Of a DNA stretch of 64,000 bases, positions 26,165-34,723 are shown in pieces. A program made the translations under genes and the position numbers. The notes below the pieces were generated by a model. That model had not been told where the DNA came from. It worked only from the letters and a program-made list of their open reading frames with translations, and did not search any database. The DNA is from Bacilli bacterium (GTDB lineage: Bacteria; Bacillota_I; Bacilli_A; RF39; UBA660), in NCBI GenBank assembly GCA_017398945.1, contig JAFQES010000014.1:36417-100416 (forward strand), read 5' to 3'. Numbering within the stretch: the stretch's first letter is position 1; each line of letters starts with the position of its first letter.

Positions 26165-26983
26165 ATGGAAAAACTATATAATGAAATTTATAAGGTTGTT
26201 TGGGATTATGAAAACCAAAGTAAAGAAATTGATATACACTTTGTTGAAAAAATTAAGGAGATTTATGTAACATATAATTCTTTAAGTAACTATGTAAAAA
26301 GAATTTTTTTTGGACATATTGATGGAAAAATTGTAGCGAAATATAATTCTCTTAATTCATCAATAACAGTAGATATTGAACGTTGGTATAGTTACTATAA
26401 CAATATAGTTAAGCTATATAATATTAATGAACCTTTTTATAAATATTTATTGTTTGTACGTATAATAGTTCACGAATTAGAACACGCAAATCAACGTAAT
26501 ACAGCTTGGCATAAAGAAGGAATTGAATCTGATATTATTTTTAATACAGATTATTTATATTATGTGTTTTCTGATAAAATAAAAGATGAAGATATAAAAC
26601 AAGCATTTATTCGTCAAAAGCAAGTTTATTTTAAATATTATAATTATTGTCCAGTGGAAAGATTAGCAGAATATAGTTCTAATTTGTTATGTGAAAAATG
26701 TGCTAATATTTATGCAAATGAAACTGGAAATCATATTCAAAAAATAGAAGATTATTTTGGTTTTAAACGATTAAGTGTGTTAGCTGATGCTTATTTAAAA
26801 ATGGATTTTCCAACAAAGTTTTATATGGAACAGTTAGGAACAGGTGATTGTTATCCAATGATTGAGTCGCAAGCAGAAAAACTATCTTTAGTGGATAAGG
26901 CTCGATATGGTTTTCCTTTATGTGATGAAGAAAAAAATTATTTAGTAGAACAAAAAGAAATAATAAGAGCAAGATTGCAATAA
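26165..26983 (+). CDS. Putative zinc metallopeptidase-like protein, unassigned
   Basis: A 272-residue soluble protein. The notable motif is VRIIVHELEHANQ near residue 98-110, giving HELEH, a form of the HExxH zinc site; about 60 residues later PVERLAEYSSNLL could supply a glutamate or alpha-helical third ligand as in gluzincin-like sites. Later segments have Cys pairs (LCEKCANIYAN). No signal peptide is seen. I do not recognise a family. It starts behind TTGAGGGG and is its own transcript; the next gene lies 43 bases on behind its own -10. The protease call rests on one motif. Confidence 0.5.
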   Translation: MEKLYNEIYKVVWDYENQSKEIDIHFVEKIKEIYVTYNSLSNYVKRIFFGHIDGKIVAKYNSLNSSITVDIERWYSYYNNIVKLYNINEPFYKYLLFVRIIVHELEHANQRNTAWHKEGIESDIIFNTDYLYYVFSDKIKDEDIKQAFIRQKQVYFKYYNYCPVERLAEYSSNLLCEKCANIYANETGNHIQKIEDYFGFKRLSVLADAYLKMDFPTKFYMEQLGTGDCYPMIESQAEKLSLVDKARYGFPLCDEEKNYLVEQKEIIRARLQ

Positions 26984-26994
26984 ATTAAATGTTT

Positions 26995-27003
26995 TGTTAT
27001 AAT
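26995..27003 (+). promoter_or_regulatory. Extended -10 for 27026 gene
   Basis: TGTTATAAT at 26995-27003 (TG, one base, TATAAT) directly before the AGGAGAAG ribosome binding site of the thioredoxin-like gene. No good -35 was seen. Confidence 0.55.
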
Positions 27004-27025
27004 AGTTTGTTGAGGAGAAGATGTT

Positions 27026-27631
27026 ATGAAGAATGTTTTAAAAGGATTGTTAGTAACTTTAATTTCTTTTGTGTTAATAAATGCAAATGTTAATGCGATT
27101 GAAAAACCAGAGGTTACTGATCATGAAAAAATCAATGTTTATATATTTAGAGGAAATGGCTGTGGACACTGTCATAATGCAGTTACTTATTTTTATGGCT
27201 TAGGTGATGAATTTAAAGATTATTTCAATGTTGTTTTGTATGAAGTTTGGTATAATGAAGCTAATGCTTCACTTGGAAAAGCCGTAGCAACTGAATTAGG
27301 TAAAACATTTAGTGGAGTACCTTTCATTGTTGTAGGTGATACAAGTTTTGGTGGCTTTGGAGAAGGAACTGGTTTAGAAATTATTGAGGAAGCATTAGAG
27401 TCTTATCAAGATGATAAGTATAAAGATATTGTAGCTAAAGTTCAAAAAAGTAAAAAATTTGATATAAAGGAAGAAACCATTGAAGAAGCTGCTTACAATG
27501 AAGGAATTACTGATGTAGAACCAACTATTATTGAAGAGGAAAGTTCAAATGATACAGTGGTTGTAATTGTAATATTTTTAGTATTTATTGGCGGTTTTGG
27601 TGCTTTAATTTATTCATCAAGAAAAAAATAG
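27026..27631 (+). CDS. Membrane-anchored thioredoxin-like protein
   Basis: A 201-residue protein with an N-terminal signal segment (LKGLLVTLISFVLINANVNA), a thioredoxin-like domain with the redox motif NGCGHCHNAV near residue 43-52 (CGHC), the cis-proline turn in SGVPFIVVGD, and a C-terminal transmembrane helix (TVVVIVIFLVFIGGFGALIY) followed by a short basic tail. The mature domain should face outside. Its likely work is thiol-disulfide exchange on secreted or surface proteins. It is a single-gene unit with a terminator after it. Confidence 0.8.
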   Translation: MKNVLKGLLVTLISFVLINANVNAIEKPEVTDHEKINVYIFRGNGCGHCHNAVTYFYGLGDEFKDYFNVVLYEVWYNEANASLGKAVATELGKTFSGVPFIVVGDTSFGGFGEGTGLEIIEEALESYQDDKYKDIVAKVQKSKKFDIKEETIEEAAYNEGITDVEPTIIEEESSNDTVVVIVIFLVFIGGFGALIYSSRKK

Positions 27632-27650
27632 GAAGAAATTCCTTTTTTTT
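27629..27650 (+). terminator. Terminator after thioredoxin-like gene
   Basis: AGGAA (27630-27634), GAAA loop, TTCCT (27639-27643) and a run of eight T. The stem is only 5 bp but includes the gene's stop region. Confidence 0.65.
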
Positions 27651-27672
27651 AATTGGTAAAATAAATATATTA

Positions 27673-27681
27673 TGTTATAAT
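27673..27681 (+). promoter_or_regulatory. Extended -10 for 27707 gene
   Basis: TGTTATAAT at 27673-27681, 26 bases before the start codon of the unassigned 559-residue gene. No convincing -35 was found. Confidence 0.5.
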
Positions 27682-27706
27682 CATCTTAAGAATAAGAGGG
27701 TGTATT

Positions 27707-29386
27707 ATGACATTAGAAGAAGCATATAGTGTTGGAAAAAAATATGGCTTTACATTTAATGGTATTGGGCCTTCTTTTAGTTTAATTAATAATAAGGTTG
27801 GAATATGTTTAAATCTTTTAGATCAAAAGTATGGGTATTTAAAAAGAAATTTTAGTTTTGAGAATCTTAATGAATTAGATGATTTTTTAAAAAAGTATAG
27901 CTTTTATTTAAGAAATAAAGATAAAGATAATATATATCTTTTACTAGATAATTATGAAATAGAAAACCCTATTATTCATTATAGTTTTGATATTATTAGA
28001 AAGAGTAAAGAACAAGTTGAAAATTATAATAAAAATGTGCTTTTAGCTGACATAAAACAGTTTTTAAACAGTTTTTACTTAGAGTTTGATAAAGTAATAA
28101 ATAATGTTAAGGAAAAACTTTTAATAGAGCAAGATTACTATACAAAATTTAATTATTATAAGAAGTTATTATATAGATCTTACAATCAAGAAATAAATGA
28201 TAATATTATTAAAGTTGATGATACTATTAAGGCTAAAATTGCTAAAATATTTGAGACTTTTAAAAAAGAACAATTGTTATTTCTTAACGCTTTTGCTTCT
28301 GAAGATAAAAGCATTGAAGAAGTTGAAAATTGGTATAAACAATTAATTTTTAGATGTCAGGAAGTTTTAATTGAAGAAGAAATTATTAAAGTTTTTTATG
28401 AAAAAAGAAAGTTTGAGGAAAATACTGATACCTTAAATAAGATGATAGACTATCTTCTTAATAATTCTGAAACAACTGAAATTGCTCAAAAAAAATTACA
28501 ACAAATTAAAGATTCAGCTATTTTAGTAGAATCATATGATACATTTGTTAATGATTATAAAAGTAAAATAAAAGAAAAATACTTAACTTTAGATTTGAAT
28601 GATGTATTAAGTTATAATCCATCGATATATGGAACTAAAAGAATAGAGTACAAAGTCTACCATGAAGAAAAAATTATTAATAATGATATAACTGAAATTA
28701 AACCTTTATATTATGCTTTGTCTGAAGAAAGTAAAATTGCTCTGACGCTTTTATATTCGCCGTTAAAGCCTATTTTAAATTATATAATTGAGCAAGCTTA
28801 TCGAAAAAATACATCCTTTAATTTTAACACTCGTGAATTTAAAAATATATATCAAAAATTAATAAAATGTTTAGATAATAGTGAAAATTTGGTGGTTAAG
28901 TTAAAATATTTTAAACCAGTTATGTTGGAAAACTATGATTTGTTTATAAAATCATTGGTTAAGATTGCTAAAATAATTTGTTCTAGCTATTTAAAGTTAC
29001 CTTTTGATTTAAAATTATATTCTTTAAATTTTGATGATTGCTTTATTACTGGTAGTGATAGAGTTATTCAAAATGGTGATAGTGTTGTTAAGATAGTTGA
29101 TGCAAAAGCAAATAGTTTTATAATTTATAGTCCTGTAAAGATAAATCTTAATTCTAAAAATAATTTGTTTGAATTAGAGAATAATAATAATGTTATTTAT
29201 TTTCCTAATTTTAACAATAAATGTATTGATAGTGATATTGTTACAAATGTGGCCATTTTTGAAGAAGGTTATAATGTTATTAATGTAGCTGGTGATAATC
29301 TGTTAGTTGTTACTAATTTTAGTTTACAAAATAAACTATTATTTATAGATACAGTAATGTCAGGAATATCAAAAGATGAAAAATAA
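27707..29386 (+). CDS. Hypothetical protein, 559 residues
   Basis: I do not recognise this protein. It begins MTLEEAYSVGKKYGFTFNG, with no signal peptide or membrane segment. It has a central Lys/Glu/Asn-rich, largely helical section (residues about 100-340) of coiled-coil type, and a beta-rich end with repeats of short strands near residues 440-540 (DSVVKIVDAKANSFIIYSP and similar). AAGAGGGTG precedes the ATG. Its last 11 bases overlap the ATG of the small membrane protein that follows, so the two are coupled and may act together. Base composition matches the neighbours. Confidence 0.6.
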   Translation: MTLEEAYSVGKKYGFTFNGIGPSFSLINNKVGICLNLLDQKYGYLKRNFSFENLNELDDFLKKYSFYLRNKDKDNIYLLLDNYEIENPIIHYSFDIIRKSKEQVENYNKNVLLADIKQFLNSFYLEFDKVINNVKEKLLIEQDYYTKFNYYKKLLYRSYNQEINDNIIKVDDTIKAKIAKIFETFKKEQLLFLNAFASEDKSIEEVENWYKQLIFRCQEVLIEEEIIKVFYEKRKFEENTDTLNKMIDYLLNNSETTEIAQKKLQQIKDSAILVESYDTFVNDYKSKIKEKYLTLDLNDVLSYNPSIYGTKRIEYKVYHEEKIINNDITEIKPLYYALSEESKIALTLLYSPLKPILNYIIEQAYRKNTSFNFNTREFKNIYQKLIKCLDNSENLVVKLKYFKPVMLENYDLFIKSLVKIAKIICSSYLKLPFDLKLYSLNFDDCFITGSDRVIQNGDSVVKIVDAKANSFIIYSPVKINLNSKNNLFELENNNNVIYFPNFNNKCIDSDIVTNVAIFEEGYNVINVAGDNLLVVTNFSLQNKLLFIDTVMSGISKDEK

Positions 29387-29642
29387 ATGTATAAATTTTT
29401 TAAAAGACTTTAATAAGTCTTCTTTTAATTATAAGTTGTTCTTTATTATTAAGAGTTTAATATTTCTGTTTTTTTTATTTCTATTAAAAGTTCCTGTGAT
29501 TTTGATTAGAGAATTAGCTTTGGATTTAATTTTAGAGATATTTAAATTAAATATAGTTATAAAAATTTTCTATTGGTTATTTGAGGTATTATATTATCTT
29601 ATAATATTAGTAGCGATAAAAAAATTAATATCAGAAGAATGA
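29376..29642 (+). CDS. Small hydrophobic membrane protein
   Basis: An 88-residue protein with a short basic head (MKNKCINFLKDFNKSSFNYK) and two hydrophobic segments (residues about 21-45 and 60-84), so it is a membrane protein. No family is recognised. It overlaps the 559-residue gene by 11 bases, suggesting a pair in which it recruits the soluble partner to the membrane; that is inference. Confidence 0.55.
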   Translation: MKNKCINFLKDFNKSSFNYKLFFIIKSLIFLFFLFLLKVPVILIRELALDLILEIFKLNIVIKIFYWLFEVLYYLIILVAIKKLISEE

Positions 29643-29713
29643 AACATTAATTTAGACTTGATAAAAGTGCTGTTTTGGTGTATTCTTTTTTGTATGTCAA
29701 GGAAGTGGTTTTT

Positions 29714-31513
29714 GTGGAAAAAATTATTAATATTGCAGTTGTTGCACACGTTGATGCAGGTAAAAGTACTTTAGTAGATGCTTTATTAGAACAAAATGGA
29801 GTTTTTGATTCACATCAAGAATTAGTTGCTTGTGTAATGGATAGCAATGATATAGAAAGAGAAAGAGGAATAACAATATATTCTAAAAACTGTGCTATTA
29901 GATATAAAGATTATAAAATTAATATTGTTGATACTCCAGGCCATGCTGATTTTTCCTCTGAAGTTGAAAGAGTTATCAAAACGGTTGATACGGTAGTTTT
30001 ATTAGTAGATTCTGCTGAAGGTCCGATGCCTCAAACGAGATTTGTTTTAAAGAAAGCTTTAGAACAAAATTTAAGGCCAATTTTATTTATTAATAAAATT
30101 GATAAAAAAGATGCAAGAGTAAAAGAAGTAGTGGATATGACTTTTGATTTATTCTTAGAACTTAATGCTACAGATGAACAATTAGATTTTCCAATTATTT
30201 ATGGAATAGCTAGAGATGGAATTGCTAAGTATAATTTAGAAGATGAAAATGATAATATATCACCGTTATTAGAAACTATTGTTAATAATGTAGAACCATT
30301 TAAGGGTACTGAAAGTGATGATTTGCAATTACAAATATCAGCCTTAGATTATGATGAATATATTGGGCGTTTAGGTATTGGAAGAGTAAATAAAGGTGTT
30401 ATCAGAAATGGTGAAACTGTTAGTTTAATTAAAAATGATGGCACTAAAAGTTCATTTAAGATAATTAAAATGTTTGTTAATGAGGGTATTGCCAAAGTAG
30501 AAAAAAAAGAAGCTTATTATGGAGATATTGTAATTATAGCTGGTTGTAGTCATATATCAATTGGAGATACTATTTGTAAGTTAGGAACTATTAATCCGCT
30601 ACCTCCAATTGTAATTGAACAACCAACATTAGCAATGAACTTCTTAGTTAATAATAGTCCTTTTTGTGGACAATCTGGTAAGTTTTTAACTTCAAGACAT
30701 ATTAAAGAACGTTTAGACAAAGAGTTAGAAACTAACGTAGGATTACTGGTTGAGGAATTACCAAATAGTGATGGTTATAAAGTTAGTGGTAGAGGTGAAT
30801 TGCATTTATCAATCCTTTTAGAAAATATGCGTCGTGAAGGGTTTGAATTGTCAGTATCTAAACCAGAAGTTTTATTAAAAGAAGTTGATGGGATAAAAAG
30901 TGAACCATTTGAAAAAGTAATTATTAATGTTCCAAGCGATTATTCAGGAACTATTATTAATGATTTACAAGAAAGAAAAGCTATGCTTGAATTAGTAGAA
31001 AATACTGATGAATATGTTCATTTAGTATTTAGTGCTCCAACTAGAGGATTAATTGGATATCGTAGTTCATTTATTACCAACACTAAGGGTGAAGGTATTA
31101 TGGTACGTAGTTTTGATGGTTATAAACCATATGTAGGTCCTATTACGAGAAGAAAAAATGGTGTTTTAGTATCTATGGAAAATGGTAAAGCACTTGGATA
31201 TTCTTTATGGAATTTAGAAGATAGAGGAACGCTTATTATTGAACCAGCTACAAATGTATATTGTGGTATGATAATTGGTATTCATAATAGAGAAAATGAT
31301 TTGGATGTTAATCCGTGCAAAAATAAGAATTTAACTAATACAAGAGCTAGCGGAAGTGATGAAGCTATTAATTTAACAAAACCAAAAACATTTAGTTTAG
31401 AAGAGGCTTTAGAATTTATTGATGATGATGAATATGTTGAAATTACCCCAACTGATATAAGACTTAGAAAAAAGATTTTAGATCCAAAAGAAAGATTTAA
31501 AAATAATCGTTAA
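29714..31513 (+). CDS. typA: Ribosome-associated GTPase TypA/BipA
   Basis: A 599-residue translational GTPase that binds the 70S ribosome and affects ribosome assembly and stress growth. The G domain starts NIAVVAHVDAGKSTLVDAL; GITIYSKNCAIRY is the switch I region and VDTPGHADFSSEVERVI switch II; NKIDKKDAR and the BipA-specific ISALDYDEYIGRLGIGR and NDLDVNPCKNKNLTNTRASG follow. GTG 29714 with AAGGA upstream gives VEKIINIAVVAHVDAG, the family start; an ATG at 29675 adds 13 hydrophobic residues and is not likely. The G1 loop AHVDAGKST differs from the usual AHVDHGKTT but keeps the essential GK[ST]. Confidence 0.93.
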   Translation: MEKIINIAVVAHVDAGKSTLVDALLEQNGVFDSHQELVACVMDSNDIERERGITIYSKNCAIRYKDYKINIVDTPGHADFSSEVERVIKTVDTVVLLVDSAEGPMPQTRFVLKKALEQNLRPILFINKIDKKDARVKEVVDMTFDLFLELNATDEQLDFPIIYGIARDGIAKYNLEDENDNISPLLETIVNNVEPFKGTESDDLQLQISALDYDEYIGRLGIGRVNKGVIRNGETVSLIKNDGTKSSFKIIKMFVNEGIAKVEKKEAYYGDIVIIAGCSHISIGDTICKLGTINPLPPIVIEQPTLAMNFLVNNSPFCGQSGKFLTSRHIKERLDKELETNVGLLVEELPNSDGYKVSGRGELHLSILLENMRREGFELSVSKPEVLLKEVDGIKSEPFEKVIINVPSDYSGTIINDLQERKAMLELVENTDEYVHLVFSAPTRGLIGYRSSFITNTKGEGIMVRSFDGYKPYVGPITRRKNGVLVSMENGKALGYSLWNLEDRGTLIIEPATNVYCGMIIGIHNRENDLDVNPCKNKNLTNTRASGSDEAINLTKPKTFSLEEALEFIDDDEYVEITPTDIRLRKKILDPKERFKNNR

Positions 31514-31546
31514 AAAACACAGATATTTAATATCTGTGTTTTTTTG
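31513..31546. terminator. Bidirectional terminator between typA and the 31547 gene
   Basis: AACACAGATAT (31516-31526) and ATATCTGTGTT (31530-31540) form a perfect 11-bp stem with a 3-base loop. A run of A precedes and a run of T follows, so it can end transcription from both sides; the minus-strand gene ends at 31547. Confidence 0.9.
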
Positions 31547-32974
31547 TTAATAGAATTTACAAATTGTAGTAGTACAATCATATGCTTCATATGTATCTAT
31601 TGGACTATTATTGTTTTTCTCTGTTACTGTAACTATAATTCTTATTCCTACAAAACCACCTTTATTATTGTTTACACCTTCTATGTAACCTTCTAAATGT
31701 ATATTTTTTTGATTTCCATAATATTCACGAACTTCTTTTGTTAAATAGCCATCGTTATAATTCTTTTCAGCTGTTCCAATTGCATCTTTTAAAATATCAT
31801 TAGCATACGTTTCAAGTTTGGCAAATTCACTACCATCATTTTTATTGGCGCAATCTTTCATGTTTCTTCCTGTAATCAAAGTAGCTGACATCGAGACATC
31901 TTCGTATGAGTCGTCGTATGTACCATATTTACATTTTTCAGTAGATGATCCGTTGTTACTAGACCCGCTATTACTAGATCCACTACTTGAACTTCCGCCG
32001 CTACTATTACCACCACCGCTTGACGGGGTCGATATCTTTTTCCAACTAGCAGTAAGAGTAATATCGCTGTTGATTGGATTTTCAAAATTATATTTTGATT
32101 TACCAAGAAGCCATCCATCAAAGTAATAGCCGTTTCTGGTTGGATATGCAGAAAATGCTCTTTCTCCTTCTCTTACTCTTTGACTATCAACTGCTGTTCC
32201 GCCATTAGAGTTAAAAGTAACGGTATAATATTTAACGGCATTAATAGTAAGAGTAGCAGTTTGAGGTTCGGTTTGATTTCCAGAGTTATCTTTGCCTACT
32301 ATTTTAATTTCATAAGAACCAGGATTTTTATATTTAGAATAATCAATTCTTTGGCCGCGATCTGGATTATAAAATTCTATATAACAATCTTGTTTACTAT
32401 TATCAGTACATGAGCTAACGAAATCACTGGCATAATAGGAATCTTCATCAGTTATAGTAATATTCTTTGGGGTTAAAACTGGAGCTTGGGTATCGACAAC
32501 TCTTAATTGCGTTTTCATTTTGGTGCCGGCTATATCAAAATTGACATTGTAATAACCGGTTTTGTTTGGAATAAAGCTAAGACATTTAAAATAATCGACA
32601 TTATTTTCAACAATCATTTCTTGATTCCTTATTTTATTAATAATGTTTATTTCTTCTTCTGTGCAAGAGCTTAAATCTTCATCATAAGTAAAATCTTCAT
32701 CATAACTTATTTGAATATCTTTTGTTTGAATATTTTCTAATACTTTAAAGTAACTTAATACCGAGGGGACCTTATTATAAATTTCTACTTCTATGTAGTC
32801 TTTTAAAGTGATTTTTCCTGTTGGTTTATCATTTGTGTTGTCGTAAAAGTAATTTGTTATAAAAAATGTAACTAAAATAATTATAACTACAGTTACTATA
32901 GAAACTATAGTGATTATTCTATTTTTTTTTACATGTGATTGATTGAAAAAAAATCTTCTTCCTATTTTTACCAT
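31547..32974 (-). CDS. Surface protein with Ig-like and Flg_new repeat domains (paralog A)
   Basis: A 475-residue protein: MVKIGRRFFFNQSHVKKNRI basic head, a transmembrane helix (residues 22-44), an extracellular helical/beta part with LSSCTEEEINIINKIRNQEM, an Ig-like domain (VVDTQAPVLTPKNITITDED), a Listeria-Bacteroides (Flg_new) repeat (YTVTFNSNGGTAVDSQRV, then GYYFDGWLLGKSKYNF and TLTASWKK), a Ser/Gly linker of low complexity, and a Cys-containing C-terminal domain. It is oriented with most of the chain outside the cell. The next gene upstream on this strand, 33071-34453, is a paralog with the same order. No LPXTG sorting signal is present. An adhesin or wall-linked role is inferred. Confidence 0.75.
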   Translation of the reverse strand: MVKIGRRFFFNQSHVKKNRIITIVSIVTVVIIILVTFFITNYFYDNTNDKPTGKITLKDYIEVEIYNKVPSVLSYFKVLENIQTKDIQISYDEDFTYDEDLSSCTEEEINIINKIRNQEMIVENNVDYFKCLSFIPNKTGYYNVNFDIAGTKMKTQLRVVDTQAPVLTPKNITITDEDSYYASDFVSSCTDNSKQDCYIEFYNPDRGQRIDYSKYKNPGSYEIKIVGKDNSGNQTEPQTATLTINAVKYYTVTFNSNGGTAVDSQRVREGERAFSAYPTRNGYYFDGWLLGKSKYNFENPINSDITLTASWKKISTPSSGGGNSSGGSSSSGSSNSGSSNNGSSTEKCKYGTYDDSYEDVSMSATLITGRNMKDCANKNDGSEFAKLETYANDILKDAIGTAEKNYNDGYLTKEVREYYGNQKNIHLEGYIEGVNNNKGGFVGIRIIVTVTEKNNNSPIDTYEAYDCTTTICKFY

Positions 32975-33055
32975 TTTTAAAACCTTCTTTTTATTTTCTA
33001 ATATTATATTAACATAAATTTATATATAATCTCTATATTTTTAATATTATTTGAC

Positions 33056-33081
33056 AAAAAAAACAGAAAATTAATTTTCTG
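33056..33081 (-). terminator. Terminator of paralog B
   Basis: On the minus strand the palindrome CAGAAAATTAATTTTCTG (33064-33081) is followed by eight T (A at 33056-33063 on the plus strand). It contains the stop codon of the 33071-34453 gene. Confidence 0.75.
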
Positions 33082-34453
33082 GTAATGCTATAGTATTTAG
33101 CTTAAATACTCTTTTGCCGTTTTGATTTAAATAATATCTTGCGACTTCAGTTGTTGTTCCATTAACTGTTTGAGATACTATTCCTTCTAAAACGTAACCA
33201 ACAATTCCTTTTCCGCTTTTGTTATACACAACATATGGATTTATTTTTCCTCGTAAACCTATATGGCCAGATGAATTTATCCAATTATTTAATTTTTCTC
33301 CTTCAGCATGTTGTAATTTGTAAATTTCATTTGCATATGTGTAGGTGCTTAATTGTGCTTCATTTTCTGAAATGGCACAATTTTTATTGTTAATTATCAT
33401 TGTTACAACTGGATATGATTTTTTATCGTATTCTAAATTACCATATGAGCATGTAGTTGAATTATTATTGCTATTATTGTTATTGTTGTTGTTTTGGTTC
33501 TTAGTCCATTTTGCTGTTAACGTAATATTTGATGTTACACTAGTATTGAAATTGTATTTATTTTTTCCTAAATACCATCCTTCAAAAGTATAGCCAGATT
33601 TTGTGGGGTTATTTGGTTGGTAAGCTTTGTCATTTTCAATAACAGTTTGGCTTTCAATGTTTGAACCACCATTAGAATTAAATGTAACTGTATATGTTTT
33701 TACTTCTGGTTTAGGTAAAATTGTAAGTTTTGTATTTACTGGTAGAGAGATATTTCTACTATCGTCTAATGCTACTATAACAATATCGTAAGTACCTGGA
33801 GATGTGTAATTTTCAAAATTTAATTCATCATTTTCATAATCTGCATAATAATATTTATATGTACATTCACCCTTGCTATTATCAGAACATGATTCAATAA
33901 AATCAGTAATTTTATAAGATTCTCCTTCAGTAATTTTCACTTCTTTTAATGTTACTTGTGGAGCAGTTGTATCTACGACGTTTAATAAAACTGTGTAATC
34001 TTTTTCGTTAAAGTTTACAATAATATCATATTTTCCAATAGCATAAGGTATTTTAGTAACGCAAACATATGGATCCGTACCTTCCGTAATAGGAATATTA
34101 TTATTTTCTATATCATTAATAATATCTAATTGCTCTTGAGAACAATTATTTAAATTGTTTTCTAGTGGAAGATTTTCTGGGTAAGTAATTGTTATTTTAT
34201 CAACGTCAAAGTTTTCTAATTTTTCAAAATAACTTGTTTTTTCTGGCATTAAAGTATTTACTTCAACACTAAGTTCGTTTCTTACAATAATTTTTTCTTC
34301 TGGCTTGTAACTTGTTTTTGATTTAAAGAATTTCGTTGATGCAAAAAATATTATTAAAGCTACAATAATAAATGCAATAACAGTGATTGTAATAATTCTT
34401 GTTTTTTTAGAATGTTTATTATCAAAGAAGAACTTTCTTCCAAATTTAACCAT
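33071..34453 (-). CDS. Surface protein with Ig-like and Flg_new repeat domains (paralog B)
   Basis: A 460-residue paralog of the protein encoded by 31547-32974. Shared blocks in order: MVKFGRKFFFDNKHSKKTRI head, a transmembrane helix, LNNCSQEQLDIINDIENN, VVDTTAPQVTLKEVKITEGE, SCSDNSKGECTYKYYYADY, YTVTFNSNGGSNIESQTV, GYTFEGWYLGKNKYNF, TLTAKWTKNQ, an Asn-rich linker and a Cys-containing end domain (different in detail). The ATG at 34453 is chosen because it matches the paralog's start and AGGGAG precedes it; an upstream ATG at 34492 adds 13 residues. The gene has its own terminator before the paralog begins, so the two are separate transcripts. Confidence 0.75.
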   Translation of the reverse strand: MVKFGRKFFFDNKHSKKTRIITITVIAFIIVALIIFFASTKFFKSKTSYKPEEKIIVRNELSVEVNTLMPEKTSYFEKLENFDVDKITITYPENLPLENNLNNCSQEQLDIINDIENNNIPITEGTDPYVCVTKIPYAIGKYDIIVNFNEKDYTVLLNVVDTTAPQVTLKEVKITEGESYKITDFIESCSDNSKGECTYKYYYADYENDELNFENYTSPGTYDIVIVALDDSRNISLPVNTKLTILPKPEVKTYTVTFNSNGGSNIESQTVIENDKAYQPNNPTKSGYTFEGWYLGKNKYNFNTSVTSNITLTAKWTKNQNNNNNNNSNNNSTTCSYGNLEYDKKSYPVVTMIINNKNCAISENEAQLSTYTYANEIYKLQHAEGEKLNNWINSSGHIGLRGKINPYVVYNKSGKGIVGYVLEGIVSQTVNGTTTEVARYYLNQNGKRVFKLNTIALPEN

Positions 34454-34592
34454 GGTATACCAACTCCCTAATTCATATGTATATGATAACATTTTCTTTA
34501 GATAATAGCAAACGAGATTATAAAATTTACGTGATTTTAATAAATTTTTAGTTATTTTTTATTTAAAAGCCGGGTTTTTTTAGGGATTTTTC

Positions 34593-34621
34593 TTGAAAAG
34601 GTAAATATTTTGTGGTAAGAT
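34593..34621 (+). promoter_or_regulatory. Promoter of rplK-rplA
   Basis: TTGAAA (34593-34598), 17-base spacer, TAAGAT (34616-34621) with TGG just before, an extended -10. It gives a leader of about 95 bases. Confidence 0.75.
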
Positions 34622-34630
34622 TAAGAACGC

Positions 34631-34693
34631 AGTTATATATATTTTATATAACTTGATTAGTGGAAGGGAATGCGGATTTGCCCATACCACTAA
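34631..34693 (+). promoter_or_regulatory. L1-type autoregulatory leader of rplK-rplA
   Basis: Two hairpins follow the promoter: AGTTATATA/TATATAACT (34631-34639, 34645-34653) and a longer one, TTAGTGG/CCACTAA (34657-34663, 34687-34693), with an AA/ATA internal loop, a GGG/CCC stem (34666-34668, 34681-34683) and an apical loop containing ATGCGG. A stem with a nearby asymmetric loop and GATGC-like bases mimics the L1 site on 23S rRNA, and L1 (the downstream rplA product) represses this operon in many bacteria. Confidence 0.6.
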
Positions 34694-34723
34694 CGCGAAT
34701 AATATTTTATAGGAGGTGTTTTC

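Noticed and set aside
31818..32126. Plus-strand ORF rich in Leu and Pro
   Set aside because: It is the antisense shadow of the Ser/Gly linker of the 31547-32974 gene.
33345..33593. Plus-strand ORF with a run of ten Leu
   Set aside because: It is the antisense of the Asn-rich linker of paralog B.
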